Shown here piece after piece: positions 26,895 through 35,865 of a stretch of DNA of 64,000 bases. The stretch is taken from the NCBI RefSeq assembly GCF_900113865.1, contig NZ_FOQY01000010.1:208372-272371 (forward strand). Reading direction: 5' to 3'. Within the stretch, counting starts at the first letter, position 1; the number at the start of each line of letters is the position of its first letter. The notes below the pieces were generated by a model, which did no database searches, was not told the DNA's origin, and saw only the letters and a program-made list of their open reading frames with translations. A program made the position numbers and the translations under genes. This stretch comes from Streptosporangium canum (GTDB lineage: Bacteria > Actinomycetota > Actinomycetes > Streptosporangiales > Streptosporangiaceae).

Positions 26895-27575
26895 ATGCCC
26901 AATGTGCTGCTCATCGAAGACGACGCCACGATCCGCACCTCGCTGACCCGGGGCCTGCGCGACCGCGGCCACGCCGTGTCGTCCGCCTCCGCCGCCCTCG
27001 ACGGTCTCCGCCTGGCCGTCGAGGAACGTCCCGACCTCATCGTGCTCGACCTGGGCCTGCCCGACCTCGACGGCCTCGATCTGCTGCGCATGCTCCGCGC
27101 GGTCAGCCGGATCCCGGTGATCGTGGCGACCGCGAGGGACGGCGACGCGGAGATGGTCAGGTTGCTGGACGCCGGAGCCGACGACTACGTGGTCAAACCG
27201 TTCAGCGCCGCCCAGCTCGACGCCCGGATCCGGGCGGTGCTCCGGCGGACCGGCGAGAGCCGTACCGACAGCTCGGTGACCGTCGGCGGCCTGCGGGTGG
27301 ACCCGCGCACCCGGGAGGCGAGCCTGGACGGCGCGCCGCTGGACCTCAGCCCCAAGGAGTTCGACCTGCTCCACTACCTGGCCGCCCGGCCGGGGGAGGT
27401 GATCACCAAGCGCGAGCTGCTGACCCACGTCTGGCAGATCCCGTACGGCGGAGCCGACAAGACCGTGGACGTCCATCTGTCCTGGCTCCGCCGCAAGCTG
27501 GGCGAGACCTCCTCCGAACCCCGCTACCTGCAGACCGTACGCGGTGTGGGCGTGAGACTGGCCGCCCCGGCATGA
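26895..27575 (+). CDS. OmpR-family response regulator
   Basis: A 226-aa regulator: receiver domain (acidic pair EDD, phospho-acceptor Asp52 in VLDLGLPD, conserved Thr in VATARDGD and Lys in VVKPFSA) and a C-terminal winged helix (LSPKEFDLLHYLAARPGEVITKRELLTHVW...DKTVDVHLSWLRRKLGE...TVRGVGVRL). It forms a two-component pair with the overlapping kinase gene (ATGA overlap). The signal and targets are unknown; the PepSY gene immediately downstream is a likely operon member or target. Confidence 0.95.
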   Translation: MPNVLLIEDDATIRTSLTRGLRDRGHAVSSASAALDGLRLAVEERPDLIVLDLGLPDLDGLDLLRMLRAVSRIPVIVATARDGDAEMVRLLDAGADDYVVKPFSAAQLDARIRAVLRRTGESRTDSSVTVGGLRVDPRTREASLDGAPLDLSPKEFDLLHYLAARPGEVITKRELLTHVWQIPYGGADKTVDVHLSWLRRKLGETSSEPRYLQTVRGVGVRLAAPA

Positions 27576-28825
27576 GGCGCTGGCTGGCCCTGCTGGTCGC
27601 GGCGACCACCTCGCTGGTCCTGATCGCCCTGCTGGTCCCGCTCGCGCTGCTGGTCCGCACGGTGGCCGAGAGCGGAGCGGTGAGCCGGGCCGGGAGCGAG
27701 GCCGATTCGGTGGCGATGGCGGTGGGCTCGGTGGACGCCGACACCTTGCGGCTCACCACCGAGCGGGCCGCACACCCGGTGACGGTCTTCCTCCCGGACA
27801 GGCAGGTGATCGGCGCCCCCGCCCCCCGGTCCGCCGCCGTCGAACTCTCCGCCCGGGGCCGCAGCATCACCGCCGCGGTCCCGGGCGGCCGGGAGATCCT
27901 CGTCGCGGTCCAGGGAGTTCTCGGTGGCACGGCCGTGGTCCGGGTATACCTGAGCGACGCCGAGCTGTCCGAGGGCGTGGCACAGGTGTGGGCCGGGCTG
28001 GCGGCCCTCGGCCTGACCCTGATCGGGGTGGGCATCCTGGTCGCCGACCGGCTCGCCCGCGCGGTGATCAGACCGATCTCCTCGCTGGCCGGGGTGTCGC
28101 ACCGGCTCGCCGGCGGAGACCTGTCCGCGAGGACCGTGCCCGGCGGCCCACCGGAGGTCCACGCGGTCGGGCTCGCGCTGAACCACCTCGCCGAACGCAT
28201 CACCGGCCTGCTCTCCGAGGAGCGGGAGAACGTGGCCGACCTGTCCCACCGGCTGCGCACCCCGCTGACCGGGCTGCGACTGGAGGCGGAGTCCCTGGGC
28301 GACCCCGGGGAGGCCGCCAGGATCGAGGCCCGGGTGGACGCCCTGGAACGGGCCGTCACATCGGTGATCGTCGAGGCCCGGCGGCGGGCGCAGGACCAGG
28401 CCCGATGTGACGCGGCGACGGTGACCGAGGCCCGGGTCGCGTTCTGGTCGGTGCTCGCCGAGGACCAGTCGCGTCATTTCACACTCCACCTGGCCCCCGG
28501 CCCGCTCCACGTCGCGGTCGCCGCCGACGATCTCGCCGCCTGTGTGGACGCGCTGCTCGGCAACGTCTTCGCGCACACCCCCGAGGGGGTCCCCTTCGCC
28601 GTACGGCTGGAGCCCGCCCCGGGCGGCGCGCTGCTGAGCGTCGCCGACGCCGGGCCCGGCTTCGCCACACCCGCCCTCCTGGAACGCGGTGCGAGCGGCG
28701 CCGGATCGACCGGGCTCGGTCTCGACATCGCCCGCCGTACGGCGGAGTCGTCGGGCGGCTCCCTGTCCCTCGGGACCTCCGGGACGGGCGGCGCGAGCGT
28801 GACGCTGTTCTTAGCGGAGGCTTAG
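27572..28825 (+). CDS. sensor histidine kinase
   Basis: A 417-aa membrane kinase. Two transmembrane helices (about residues 5-32 and 135-158) bracket a short extracellular sensor of about 100 residues; a HAMP domain follows (RAVIRPISSLAGVSHRLAGGDLSART), then a HisKA domain with the phospho-accepting His226 in LSHRLRTPLTGLRLE, and an HATPase domain whose G-box is degenerate but present (VADAGPGFATP; GSTGLGLDIARRTAESSGG). It phosphorylates the preceding OmpR regulator. Translational coupling is likely from the ATGA overlap. Confidence 0.95.
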   Translation: MRRWLALLVAATTSLVLIALLVPLALLVRTVAESGAVSRAGSEADSVAMAVGSVDADTLRLTTERAAHPVTVFLPDRQVIGAPAPRSAAVELSARGRSITAAVPGGREILVAVQGVLGGTAVVRVYLSDAELSEGVAQVWAGLAALGLTLIGVGILVADRLARAVIRPISSLAGVSHRLAGGDLSARTVPGGPPEVHAVGLALNHLAERITGLLSEERENVADLSHRLRTPLTGLRLEAESLGDPGEAARIEARVDALERAVTSVIVEARRRAQDQARCDAATVTEARVAFWSVLAEDQSRHFTLHLAPGPLHVAVAADDLAACVDALLGNVFAHTPEGVPFAVRLEPAPGGALLSVADAGPGFATPALLERGASGAGSTGLGLDIARRTAESSGGSLSLGTSGTGGASVTLFLAEA

Positions 28826-28860
28826 CGCGGCCCTATCTTGATCGCGGCGAACCTGGATCC

Positions 28861-29214
28861 ATGAAGCAGATCACCGCAATCACCATCGCGACCATCGGAA
28901 CCGCCGCCCTCCTGGCCGGCGGGGGCGGCATCGCCCTCGCCGCGGGCCAGACGGCCGCCTCCGCCGCCTCGGCCACAGCAGCCGCCACGACCGCCGCCGC
29001 ACCGGCCGCGGCGGCGGACATCTCCTCCCGCAAGGCCGTCCAGATCGCCAGGAAACGCGTCCCCGGCGGGCGCGTGACCGAGATCGAGCGCGAGTGGGAG
29101 CACGGTCACTCCGTCTGGAAGGTCGAGCTGCGCAAGGGCGGCTGGGAGTACGACGTCTACGTGTCGGCCAAGAGCGGCAGGATCATCAAGTTCAAGCGGG
29201 ACTACGACGGATGA
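28861..29214 (+). CDS. secreted PepSY-domain protein
   Basis: A 117-aa exported protein. Signal peptide (KQITAITIATIGTAALLAGGGGIALAAG), an Ala/Thr linker of about 25 residues, then one PepSY domain (ISSRKAVQIARKRVPGGRVTEIEREWEHGHSVWKVELRKGGWEYDVYVSAKSG, here read in parts). PepSY domains often occur beside two-component systems and are thought to modulate extracytoplasmic proteases or sensors. It begins 35 bases after the kinase gene. Its TGA directly abuts the TCA stop complement of the convergent HNH gene, with no intergenic base. Confidence 0.85.
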   Translation: MKQITAITIATIGTAALLAGGGGIALAAGQTAASAASATAAATTAAAPAAAADISSRKAVQIARKRVPGGRVTEIEREWEHGHSVWKVELRKGGWEYDVYVSAKSGRIIKFKRDYDG

Positions 29215-29886
29215 TCAGCAGGAGTTGAGCACGGTCTTCATGGCGTCCTTCTCCGCGGACGTCACCCACAGGTCATATTTGATCTTTACCTCGATCTGGC
29301 GGGAGACATAGGTGCACCGGTAGGCGCGGCGCGGCGGCAGCCAGGTCGCCGCGTCACCGGCGCCCTTCTGGCTGTTGAGCGGGCCGTCGGCGGCCAGCAG
29401 GTTCAGCGGGTCGTTGGCCAGTTCCTTGCGCTTGTTCACCGGCCACTGCTGGGCGCCCTTCTGCCACGCGTCGGCGAGGGCGACCACATGGTCGATCTGC
29501 ACGTCCATGCTGGTCTTCTGGCCGCGCTCGAACTTGATGGTCTTGCCGCTGTAGGGGTCGTCGAGGATCCCGGTCAGCACGATGCAGTCATGGGTGCCCT
29601 GTTTGAACGTCTCGTCCTTGAGGTCGCGCTTGAGGATGTCGTTGCGGGTGTCGCAGCCGTTGTGGTCGACGTCCGACCACGCGGGACCGAACTTGTCCCG
29701 GTCGTAGCCGGTCATCGGAGCACGGCCCTTGACCTGCAGCTTGTTCAGGTCCTTGAGTGCCGCGGCAGAGGACTTCCCGCCGCCGGCGGACTGCTCTCCG
29801 GTCCCCTGCCCCGCGAGGCCGCAGCCCGCCAATGTGAACGCGATCGTCGCGACGACCGCACCTCGTCCCAGTGCCGATCGCACCAT
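29215..29886 (-). CDS. secreted HNH endonuclease family lipoprotein
   Basis: A 223-aa exported nuclease-like protein. The signal ends in the lipobox TLAGC (Cys about residue 22), followed by a Gly/Ser spacer. The nuclease region shows the actinobacterial HNH/DUF1524-like motifs GYDRDKFG, CDTRNDILKRDL, the active-site block VQIDHVVALADAWQKGA (Asp-His), NDPLNLLAADGPLNSQKG (Asn) and WLPPRRAYRCTYVSRQIEVKIKYDL. It is predicted to degrade extracellular nucleic acid at the cell surface. The ATG at 29886 with GAGAGG upstream is preferred over the ATG at 29904. Confidence 0.85.
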   Translation of the reverse strand: MVRSALGRGAVVATIAFTLAGCGLAGQGTGEQSAGGGKSSAAALKDLNKLQVKGRAPMTGYDRDKFGPAWSDVDHNGCDTRNDILKRDLKDETFKQGTHDCIVLTGILDDPYSGKTIKFERGQKTSMDVQIDHVVALADAWQKGAQQWPVNKRKELANDPLNLLAADGPLNSQKGAGDAATWLPPRRAYRCTYVSRQIEVKIKYDLWVTSAEKDAMKTVLNSC

Positions 29887-30082
29887 GCCACCTCTCACGC
29901 GCATCCACTACCCATGAAGTGGCAAATTACCTCATATAGCGATGAGATCGCGGAACCGGTGGCCGGACGCCGAGGCCGGGCCTGCCGCGGTACGGCCGGC
30001 CCGCGGACCGTGGCGGCGGCCGACCGGCCCGGCCCGCGGGGCGCCGCCGGGAACCTCGGAGCGCGGTGGGGGATCCGCGATC

Positions 30083-30466
30083 TCAGACGCGCCCGTAGGA
30101 GTCTTCGAGACGCTCGATGTCGTCCTCGTCGAAGTGGCCGAAGGCGATCTCCAGGATCCGGGTCGCCCGCCCCGCGGAGCTGAGGCGGTGGGTCTGGCCC
30201 GCCCGGATGAGCACGCGGTCGCCGACCGAGGGCTCGATCCGCTCACCGTCGATCTCGAACACCGCGCCGGGGTCGAGGGCGACCCACAGCTCGTCCCGAT
30301 GCTCGTGCCTCTGCAGGCTGAGCCGCTGGCCGGGCGCCACCTCGATGATCTTCACGGTGGACGGCTCGTTGAGCGTGTAACGCTCGAACCCACCCCAGGG
30401 GCGCTCGTCGCGGACAACCGCGCCGAGTCTGTCGATCTCCAGCAAGATGCCTCCACCCGCTTCCAT
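30083..30466 (-). CDS. cupin domain protein (mannose-6-phosphate isomerase-like)
   Basis: A 127-aa single-cupin protein. It matches the C-terminal cupin of type II mannose-6-phosphate isomerases: RPWGGFERYTL, KIIEVAPGQRLSLQRHEHRDELWVAL (metal-binding His/His/Glu), FEIDGERIEPSVGDRVLIRAGQTHRL, and ILEIAFGHFDEDDIERLEDSYGR. The guanylyltransferase part is absent, so it is a stand-alone cupin, perhaps a sugar-phosphate isomerase or regulator. The ATG at 30466 lacks a Shine-Dalgarno site, suggesting a leaderless transcript; frame upstream of it is not family-like. Confidence 0.8.
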   Translation of the reverse strand: MEAGGGILLEIDRLGAVVRDERPWGGFERYTLNEPSTVKIIEVAPGQRLSLQRHEHRDELWVALDPGAVFEIDGERIEPSVGDRVLIRAGQTHRLSSAGRATRILEIAFGHFDEDDIERLEDSYGRV

Positions 30467-30569
30467 TAAGTGACAGGAACTCTCGCACTCACGCGTAACG
30501 GATACACGTGTTCCACGAAACCGGACGTTTAACTGGGGTAATACGATTACCCGCGATATACCGGCGACC

Positions 30570-31328
30570 TCACGTGATGAGGATTCCACCGTCCACCGGG
30601 ATCACGGCCCCGGTCACGTAGGAACCGGCGTCGGAGGCAAGGAAGATCGCCGCCGCGACCAGCTCGGCCGGATCGCCCGGACGCTTCATCAGAACGCGGT
30701 GTTCGAGCTGCCACGCCATGTATCCCTCGGCGTACTGCTCGGTCATCTCCGAGGCGAAGAAGCCGGGCTCGACGCAGTTGACCCGGATGCCGCGCCGGCC
30801 GGTCCACTGCTGGGCCAGGTCGCGGGTGAGCCCGACGACGGCCGCCTTGGAGGCGCTGTAGGCGGCCTGCGGCAGTCCCGCGGTGGTCTCCCCCAGGATG
30901 CTGCCGATGTTGACGATCGAGGAGCCGGGCCTCATGACCCGGGCGCAGGCCTGCGCCATCCAGTAGGTGCCGTGCAGGTTGATCTCCACGACCTGCCGGA
31001 ACTGCTCGGGTGTCTCCTTGAGCGCGGGCACGGCCGTACCGACGCCGGCGTTGTTGATCAGGATGTCCACCGCGCCCAGCTCGGCGACCGCCGCCCCGAC
31101 CAGCGCCTGGCAGTCCTCCGGGCTGGTCACGTCGGTCGCCACGGCCACACACCGCCGGCCGGTCTCCTCGACCAGGGCACGGGTCCGCTCAAGGCGGTCC
31201 TTGCGGCGCGCGCCGATGACGATGTCGGCACCCGCCTCGGCCAGACCCCGGGCGAAGGCGACACCGAGCCCCGAGGACGCTCCGGTGACGATCGCGACCT
31301 TGCCGTCCAGCCGGAATCGGTCCAGCAT
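30570..31328 (-). CDS. SDR-family oxidoreductase
   Basis: A 252-aa classical short-chain dehydrogenase. Cofactor motif TGASSGLG, NNAG, the catalytic Ser in NIGSILGE, the YSASK catalytic Tyr/Lys pair, and the C-terminal VDGGILIT typical of FabG-like enzymes. The preference between NAD and NADP is not clear; GARRKDRLERT after beta-2 suggests NADP. AGGAGG six bases before the ATG at 31328 fixes the start. It is upstream of the cupin gene on the same strand with a gap of about 100 bases. The substrate is unknown. Confidence 0.9.
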   Translation of the reverse strand: MLDRFRLDGKVAIVTGASSGLGVAFARGLAEAGADIVIGARRKDRLERTRALVEETGRRCVAVATDVTSPEDCQALVGAAVAELGAVDILINNAGVGTAVPALKETPEQFRQVVEINLHGTYWMAQACARVMRPGSSIVNIGSILGETTAGLPQAAYSASKAAVVGLTRDLAQQWTGRRGIRVNCVEPGFFASEMTEQYAEGYMAWQLEHRVLMKRPGDPAELVAAAIFLASDAGSYVTGAVIPVDGGILIT

Positions 31329-31411
31329 CCGGATCCTCCTGTTGTGCACGGAACCCTCCGGGCGGAACCTTTGCCGCCGAAGACGCAGAACGAGATTCTA
31401 GAGGTGGAAAG

Positions 31412-31449
31412 CGCACCGCCCGTGAGGGGGTTTCCCCACGGGCGGTGCG
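31412..31449 (-). terminator. 13-bp stem terminator after the TPR-like gene
   Basis: CGCACCGCCCGTG (31412-31424) pairs perfectly with CACGGGCGGTGCG (31437-31449); the loop can extend the stem through GGG/CCC. On the minus strand it follows the TPR-like gene and is trailed by CTTTCC. A convincing intrinsic-type terminator. Confidence 0.8.
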
Positions 31450-31521
31450 GCGAGTCCGAGGACGGGGGTCAGGACGCCCGCCACGGTCCTACCGGCGCGC
31501 GGGGCCTGACGGGGACCGTGC

Positions 31522-33798
31522 CTACAGGCCGTACTCCTTGGTGATGCGCTCGTGCCGCTCCACCTCGACGTCGACGGTCTTGGCCAGGTCGAGCCAGGCC
31601 AGCGGGTGCACCCAGCGCTCGGTGGCGTCGTCGAGCAGGGCGTCCACCTCGACCGGCGTGACGTCCGGCGGGACCGCGACCCAGCCGAACACGCCGGGCA
31701 GCCGCTCGCCCGAGGTCGGGTGGGTCACGGTGTAGTTCTCGTCGCTGTAGACCCACATCGGCCAGCCGCGCTCGGCCATGACCTCGTTGAACTCGGTCCA
31801 GTCGGCCTCGCTGGGGGCCGCGCCGTCGAAGAACCAGCTCGTGTAGCCACCCGGCCGGAGCATGCTGACCGCGGCGAACGGCGGGATGAAACCCTCCTGG
31901 TCCTCCGCCTTCTCCGGGATCGGCTCCAGCAGCTGCGGGTCGAAGACGACCAGGTCTCCGGCGTTGTAGTCCATGCCGGGAGGCTGCGGGATGGCCAGGC
32001 GGGCCGTCGCGGGGCCGGTGCGCAGGCTGATGACCGCGCGCTGGCTGCCGTCGGGGGCGGGCAGGATGATGCGCACCAGGCCCATCTCCTCCTCGACCGG
32101 CCCCTCGGTCGACTGCAGCGGCATGCCGATCTTGGCGGCGCCCGCGCGGACGGTGTCCCAGTCCTCGGCGGCCGTCGCCATGGTGATCATCCGCCAGACG
32201 TCCTCGGGCTCGATCTCCTCGGAGTCGAGGAGGTCCCGCAGGATCCCGGCGCCCTTGGCGTTGTCGTCGGTCTGCTGCACGGCGGCCGACCACAGGCGGC
32301 TCGCCTCGATGCCCGCACCGGCGGCGACCGCCGCCTCACCCTCGGCCGCGGCCTGCTCCCAGCGCTCCCGCGCGCGGTGCAGCCGGCCCAGGGCCAGGTG
32401 GCGCTGGGCGGCGGGGAGCCGCTCGGCCATCTGCTCCAGGCGCTCGTCCTGGCGGGCCTCGATCAGCAGGCCGGTGAGGTAGGAGACGTCCTGCGGGTCG
32501 GCGGTCTCGATGTCGCCGGACTCGACCAGCATGGTCCAGTAGATGTCGGCGCCCCTGGCAGGGTAGCCGAGGAAGCCCAGCGTGGTGGTGTGGCGCCGGG
32601 TGGCCTCCAGGTCCTGCCCGGACAGCGGGGTCAGCCAGCCCACCCAGCGCTCCGGGTCGGCGTTGAAGCCGTCGGCGGCGTCGAAGTAGCCGACCAGCTC
32701 GTCCTGGGGGCCGGGGGCCTCCTGCGGGGTGATCCCGTCGGCGGCGGCGCGCAGCGCGGCGATCCGCTCGGCGACGTCGCCGGGGCTCTTGAGCTCCCCC
32801 GCGGCGGATTCGGCGATGTCGGCCAGCAGGCGGGCCTGCCACCCGCCCTGGCGGGCAACCGCCAGGTCACCGGCGATGAGCGCGAGCTCGACCCGGGGGC
32901 GGTAGCCGCCCATCATGGCGAAGTAGTCGATCCACTGCTTGAGCACCCGGCCGAGCTGCCAGCTGTTGGTGATCTGCGCGGATCCGGCGAGCTTGCGGAT
33001 GGCGTGCGCCCACTCGACCCAGTCACGCGGGTGCTCGCCGACCACGTCGAGGTCGGGCAGGGCGTCGACGGACTCCGGCACCCGGTCCAGGGTGGCGAGC
33101 ACGAGCGCGCGCAGCACGCCCTCGCGGTGGGCCTTGGCCACCGGGTCGTCGGGCTTGAACCCGGTCGCGGCGTCCAGCGCGGTCAGCGCGTCCTGCGCGC
33201 GGCCGGCGGCGAGGAGGGCGCGGACCGAGGCGGCCCCCAGCTCCCAGCTCGCCGCACGGCCGGCGTCGCCCAGCCTCGCCACGGCGGACTCGGCATGGAT
33301 GATCGCCTCCTCGACGCGGCCGGCGTCCACCAGGGCCGCGACATACTGCTCGGCGATGGCGGAGAAGGCCAGCGAGTCGGGCTCGACCTCGACGGCGTCC
33401 AGAGCCGCCAGCCGCTCGGCCGCGTAGCCGGGGCCGTCGGTGTTGGCCCGCGCGATGGCCAGCGCGGCCACGGCGCCGGGGGCGGCCGGGCACTCACGGA
33501 CGTCCTCGCGGCCGGCGAACTCGACGAGCGTCTCCGCGTCGGCCATCGCGACCGCGCCCTGGGCGCGGTCGCCGACGCGGCCGATCAGGTGCCAGTAACG
33601 GGCGTAGAACTCAAGCCAGGGCAGCTCCAGGTTCTCCGCCTGCTGCGCGATGGCCGGCGCGAGCACGTCGAGCTGCGAGTATCGGCCTTCCAGCGCCTGC
33701 GCGGGCACATCTCCGATCGCCATGGCCAGACCGGTGTGCCCGTCTTCGTGCAGTTGCCGCTGGGTGTCGCCGACCCAGGCCCAGATGTCCACGTCCAT
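31522..33798 (-). CDS. large TPR-like repeat protein of unknown function
   Basis: A 758-aa soluble protein with no signal peptide or membrane segment. Residues of about 20-550 are a chain of Ala/Leu-rich helical hairpins resembling tetratricopeptide repeats (for example AAERLAALDAVEVEPDSLAF, AQDALTALDAATGFKPDDP, RHLALGRLHRARERWEQAAAEGEAAV). The C-terminal 200 residues form a different acidic alpha/beta domain (MGLVRIILPAPDGSQ...FFDGAAPSEADWTEFNEVMAERGWPMWVYSDENY). It probably acts as a scaffold or sensor. The ATG has no clear ribosome-binding site. It follows dapF on the same strand after a gap of about 60 bases. The function is not known to me. Confidence 0.7.
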   Translation of the reverse strand: MDVDIWAWVGDTQRQLHEDGHTGLAMAIGDVPAQALEGRYSQLDVLAPAIAQQAENLELPWLEFYARYWHLIGRVGDRAQGAVAMADAETLVEFAGREDVRECPAAPGAVAALAIARANTDGPGYAAERLAALDAVEVEPDSLAFSAIAEQYVAALVDAGRVEEAIIHAESAVARLGDAGRAASWELGAASVRALLAAGRAQDALTALDAATGFKPDDPVAKAHREGVLRALVLATLDRVPESVDALPDLDVVGEHPRDWVEWAHAIRKLAGSAQITNSWQLGRVLKQWIDYFAMMGGYRPRVELALIAGDLAVARQGGWQARLLADIAESAAGELKSPGDVAERIAALRAAADGITPQEAPGPQDELVGYFDAADGFNADPERWVGWLTPLSGQDLEATRRHTTTLGFLGYPARGADIYWTMLVESGDIETADPQDVSYLTGLLIEARQDERLEQMAERLPAAQRHLALGRLHRARERWEQAAAEGEAAVAAGAGIEASRLWSAAVQQTDDNAKGAGILRDLLDSEEIEPEDVWRMITMATAAEDWDTVRAGAAKIGMPLQSTEGPVEEEMGLVRIILPAPDGSQRAVISLRTGPATARLAIPQPPGMDYNAGDLVVFDPQLLEPIPEKAEDQEGFIPPFAAVSMLRPGGYTSWFFDGAAPSEADWTEFNEVMAERGWPMWVYSDENYTVTHPTSGERLPGVFGWVAVPPDVTPVEVDALLDDATERWVHPLAWLDLAKTVDVEVERHERITKEYGL

Positions 33799-33859
33799 GA
33801 GACGTCAGTCTGCCAGGTCGGCGAGCATGCCCCAAACGACTCGGCTCACGCGAGTGCCC

Positions 33860-34666
33860 TCACAGGGTGAGATCTCCCGAGGCGACCAGGACCGCGGGGC
33901 CCGCCAGGTAGCTGGTGCGCTCGTCGAGGGTGACGGTGACGGTGCCGCCCAGGACCTCGACCGCCCAGGTGCCGGTGGTCTCCCCCGCCAGGTGGGCGGC
34001 CGCCACGGCCGAGGCGACCGCGCCGGTGCCGCAGGAGCGCGTCTCGCCCGAACCCCGCTCGAAGACCCGCATCACGATCCGGCGCGGCCCCACCGGGTTG
34101 AGCAGTTCGATGTTCACCCCGCTCGGGAACACCTCGACGTCGAACCCGGGCTGGTAGCCCAGGTCGAGCTGGGCCACCGGGTCGCCGATGACGCAGGCCA
34201 GGTGGGGGTTGCCCATGTCGACGCGGAGTCCTTCGTATTCCTGGCCGGCCACGGTCGTGTGGCTGCGGCCCAGCAGCCGGGGCGCCCCCATGTCCACGGT
34301 CACGTCGCCGGTCTCGGCGAGCCGTACGCGCCTGACTCCCCCCCGGGTGGCCACGCCGAACTCGCCCGCGTCCGCCAATCCCGCGTCGACCAGGTAGCGG
34401 GCGAAGACCCGCACCCCGTTGCCGCACATCTCGGCGGCTCCGCCGTCGGCGTTGCGGTAGTCCATGAACCACTCGGCCTCGCCCGCCTGGTCGGCGACCT
34501 CGGGGCTGAGCTTGGTCCGCATCACGCGCAGCACGCCGTCGGCGCCGATCCCGGCACGCCGGTCGCACACCGCCGCGACGAGCGCGGCGGACAGCTCCAG
34601 CTCACCGTCGGGATCGGGAAGGATGACGAAGTCGTTCTCGGTGCCGTGTCCCTTTACGAATCGCAT
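33860..34666 (-). CDS. dapF: diaminopimelate epimerase
   Basis: A 268-aa enzyme that converts LL- to meso-diaminopimelate for lysine and peptidoglycan synthesis. Both catalytic cysteines are in their signatures (NADGGAAEMCGNGVRVFARYL and GSGETRSCGTGAVASAVAAA). The N-terminus KGHGTENDFVILPDPDG is typical of actinobacterial DapF. It lies about 50 bases after miaA on the same strand, the usual actinobacterial order. The ribosome-binding site is weak. Confidence 0.97.
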   Translation of the reverse strand: MRFVKGHGTENDFVILPDPDGELELSAALVAAVCDRRAGIGADGVLRVMRTKLSPEVADQAGEAEWFMDYRNADGGAAEMCGNGVRVFARYLVDAGLADAGEFGVATRGGVRRVRLAETGDVTVDMGAPRLLGRSHTTVAGQEYEGLRVDMGNPHLACVIGDPVAQLDLGYQPGFDVEVFPSGVNIELLNPVGPRRIVMRVFERGSGETRSCGTGAVASAVAAAHLAGETTGTWAVEVLGGTVTVTLDERTSYLAGPAVLVASGDLTL

Positions 34667-34717
34667 GTTCCGACTCTAGCCGCGCCGGTCGGGAGCCCCC
34701 TCCCGGCGGTCCGGCGG

Positions 34718-35623
34718 TCAGCCGCGCACCCGCGCGAGCGCCCGGCCGAGAAGGTCCGGAGCCTGCTGGGGGAGCCAGACCACCCGGGGGTCGCGGCGGA
34801 ACCACGACTCCTGGCGGCGGACGAACCTGCGCGTCGCGCGGATCGTCTCCTCCCTCGCCTGCTCCTCGGTCCACTCGCCGTCGAGGAAGCGCAGCACCTG
34901 GGCGTAGCCGAGCGCGCGGCTGGCCGTACGGCCGTCGGCGAGGCCCCGCGCGGCGAGCCGCCGGACCTCCTCCACCAGCCCGGCCTCCCACATCCGCGCC
35001 ACCCGGGCCGCGACCCGCCCGTCCAGGATCTCCCTCGGCACCTCCACGCCCAGGTGCACGCTGTCGTAGACGGCGTCGTAGGACGGCATCGTGGCCGAGA
35101 ACGGCCGTCCGGAGAACTCGACGACCTCCAGCGCGCGGACGATCCTGCGGCCATTGCCGGGCAGGATGGCCTCGGCGGCCCTGGGGTCGCGCTCACGGAG
35201 GCGTTCGTACAGCGGCGCCGGGCCCGTGCGCTCCAACTCCGCCTCCAGCCGCGCGCGGATCTCCGGGTCGGTGCCGGGGAATTCCAGGTCGTCGAGGGCG
35301 GCCCGCACGTAGAGCCCGGACCCGCCCACCAGGATCGGCACGACGCCCCTCGCCCGCATGTCGTCGATCAGCGGCCGGACCAGCGCCTGGTACTCGGCCG
35401 CGCTCGCGGTCTTGGTCACGTCCCAGATGTCGAGCAGATGGTGCGGGACCCCACGCCGTTCGGCCGGGGACAGCTTGGCCGTTCCGATGTCCATCCCCCG
35501 GTAGAGCTGCATGGAGTCGGTGTTGACGACCTCGCCCCCCAGTTCGAGGGCGAGATCCACGGCGAGATCGGACTTTCCGGCCGCCGTGGGCCCGATGACG
35601 GCGATGACTGGTAGTTGGCGCAC
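34718..35623 (-). CDS. miaA: tRNA dimethylallyltransferase
   Basis: A 301-aa enzyme that adds the dimethylallyl group to A37 of tRNAs reading UNN codons; MiaB, also in this window, then methylthiolates that base. P-loop GPTAAGKSDLAVDLAL, the DSMQLYRGMDIGTAK substrate motif, HHLLD, LVGGSGLYVRAALD, GRRIVRALEV and the C-terminal TRRFVRRQESWFRRD are all present. The start is GTG at 35623 without a clear site. It lies upstream of dapF and may be co-transcribed. Confidence 0.96.
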   Translation of the reverse strand: MRQLPVIAVIGPTAAGKSDLAVDLALELGGEVVNTDSMQLYRGMDIGTAKLSPAERRGVPHHLLDIWDVTKTASAAEYQALVRPLIDDMRARGVVPILVGGSGLYVRAALDDLEFPGTDPEIRARLEAELERTGPAPLYERLRERDPRAAEAILPGNGRRIVRALEVVEFSGRPFSATMPSYDAVYDSVHLGVEVPREILDGRVAARVARMWEAGLVEEVRRLAARGLADGRTASRALGYAQVLRFLDGEWTEEQAREETIRATRRFVRRQESWFRRDPRVVWLPQQAPDLLGRALARVRG

Positions 35624-35750
35624 GGGACAAGTGTGTCAACTGAGCGGGGATGCCGGGTGACGGTGCCCCGCCCGCACCGGGGCCCGGTCTCCCGGAGACG
35701 GGCCCGGAAGCAGGTGACGCCCGAGGCGGACGGCAGGGCGAGACATCCTT

Positions 35751-35822
35751 TTGACACAGATTTTCGTTTCCCTAGCACGAAAATCGGATATTCCTCCCAA
35801 ACAAGGATAGAAATGATTTCTA
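35751..35822 (+). promoter_or_regulatory. TTGACA promoter region with two palindromes
   Basis: An AT-rich segment between miaA and the antitoxin-like gene holds a perfect -35 (TTGACA, 35751-35756). GATTTTCGT/ACGAAAATC (35759-35767, 35777-35785) is a perfect 9-bp inverted repeat just downstream, and TAGAAAT-G-ATTTCTA (35808-35822) is a second perfect palindrome. The -10 is unclear (TAGCAC at 35773, or GGATATTC). A regulated promoter is likely. Confidence 0.55.
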
Positions 35823-35865
35823 CGGCCCGTACAAGGTGGCATGACGTGCATCGGGGGATTCACCC

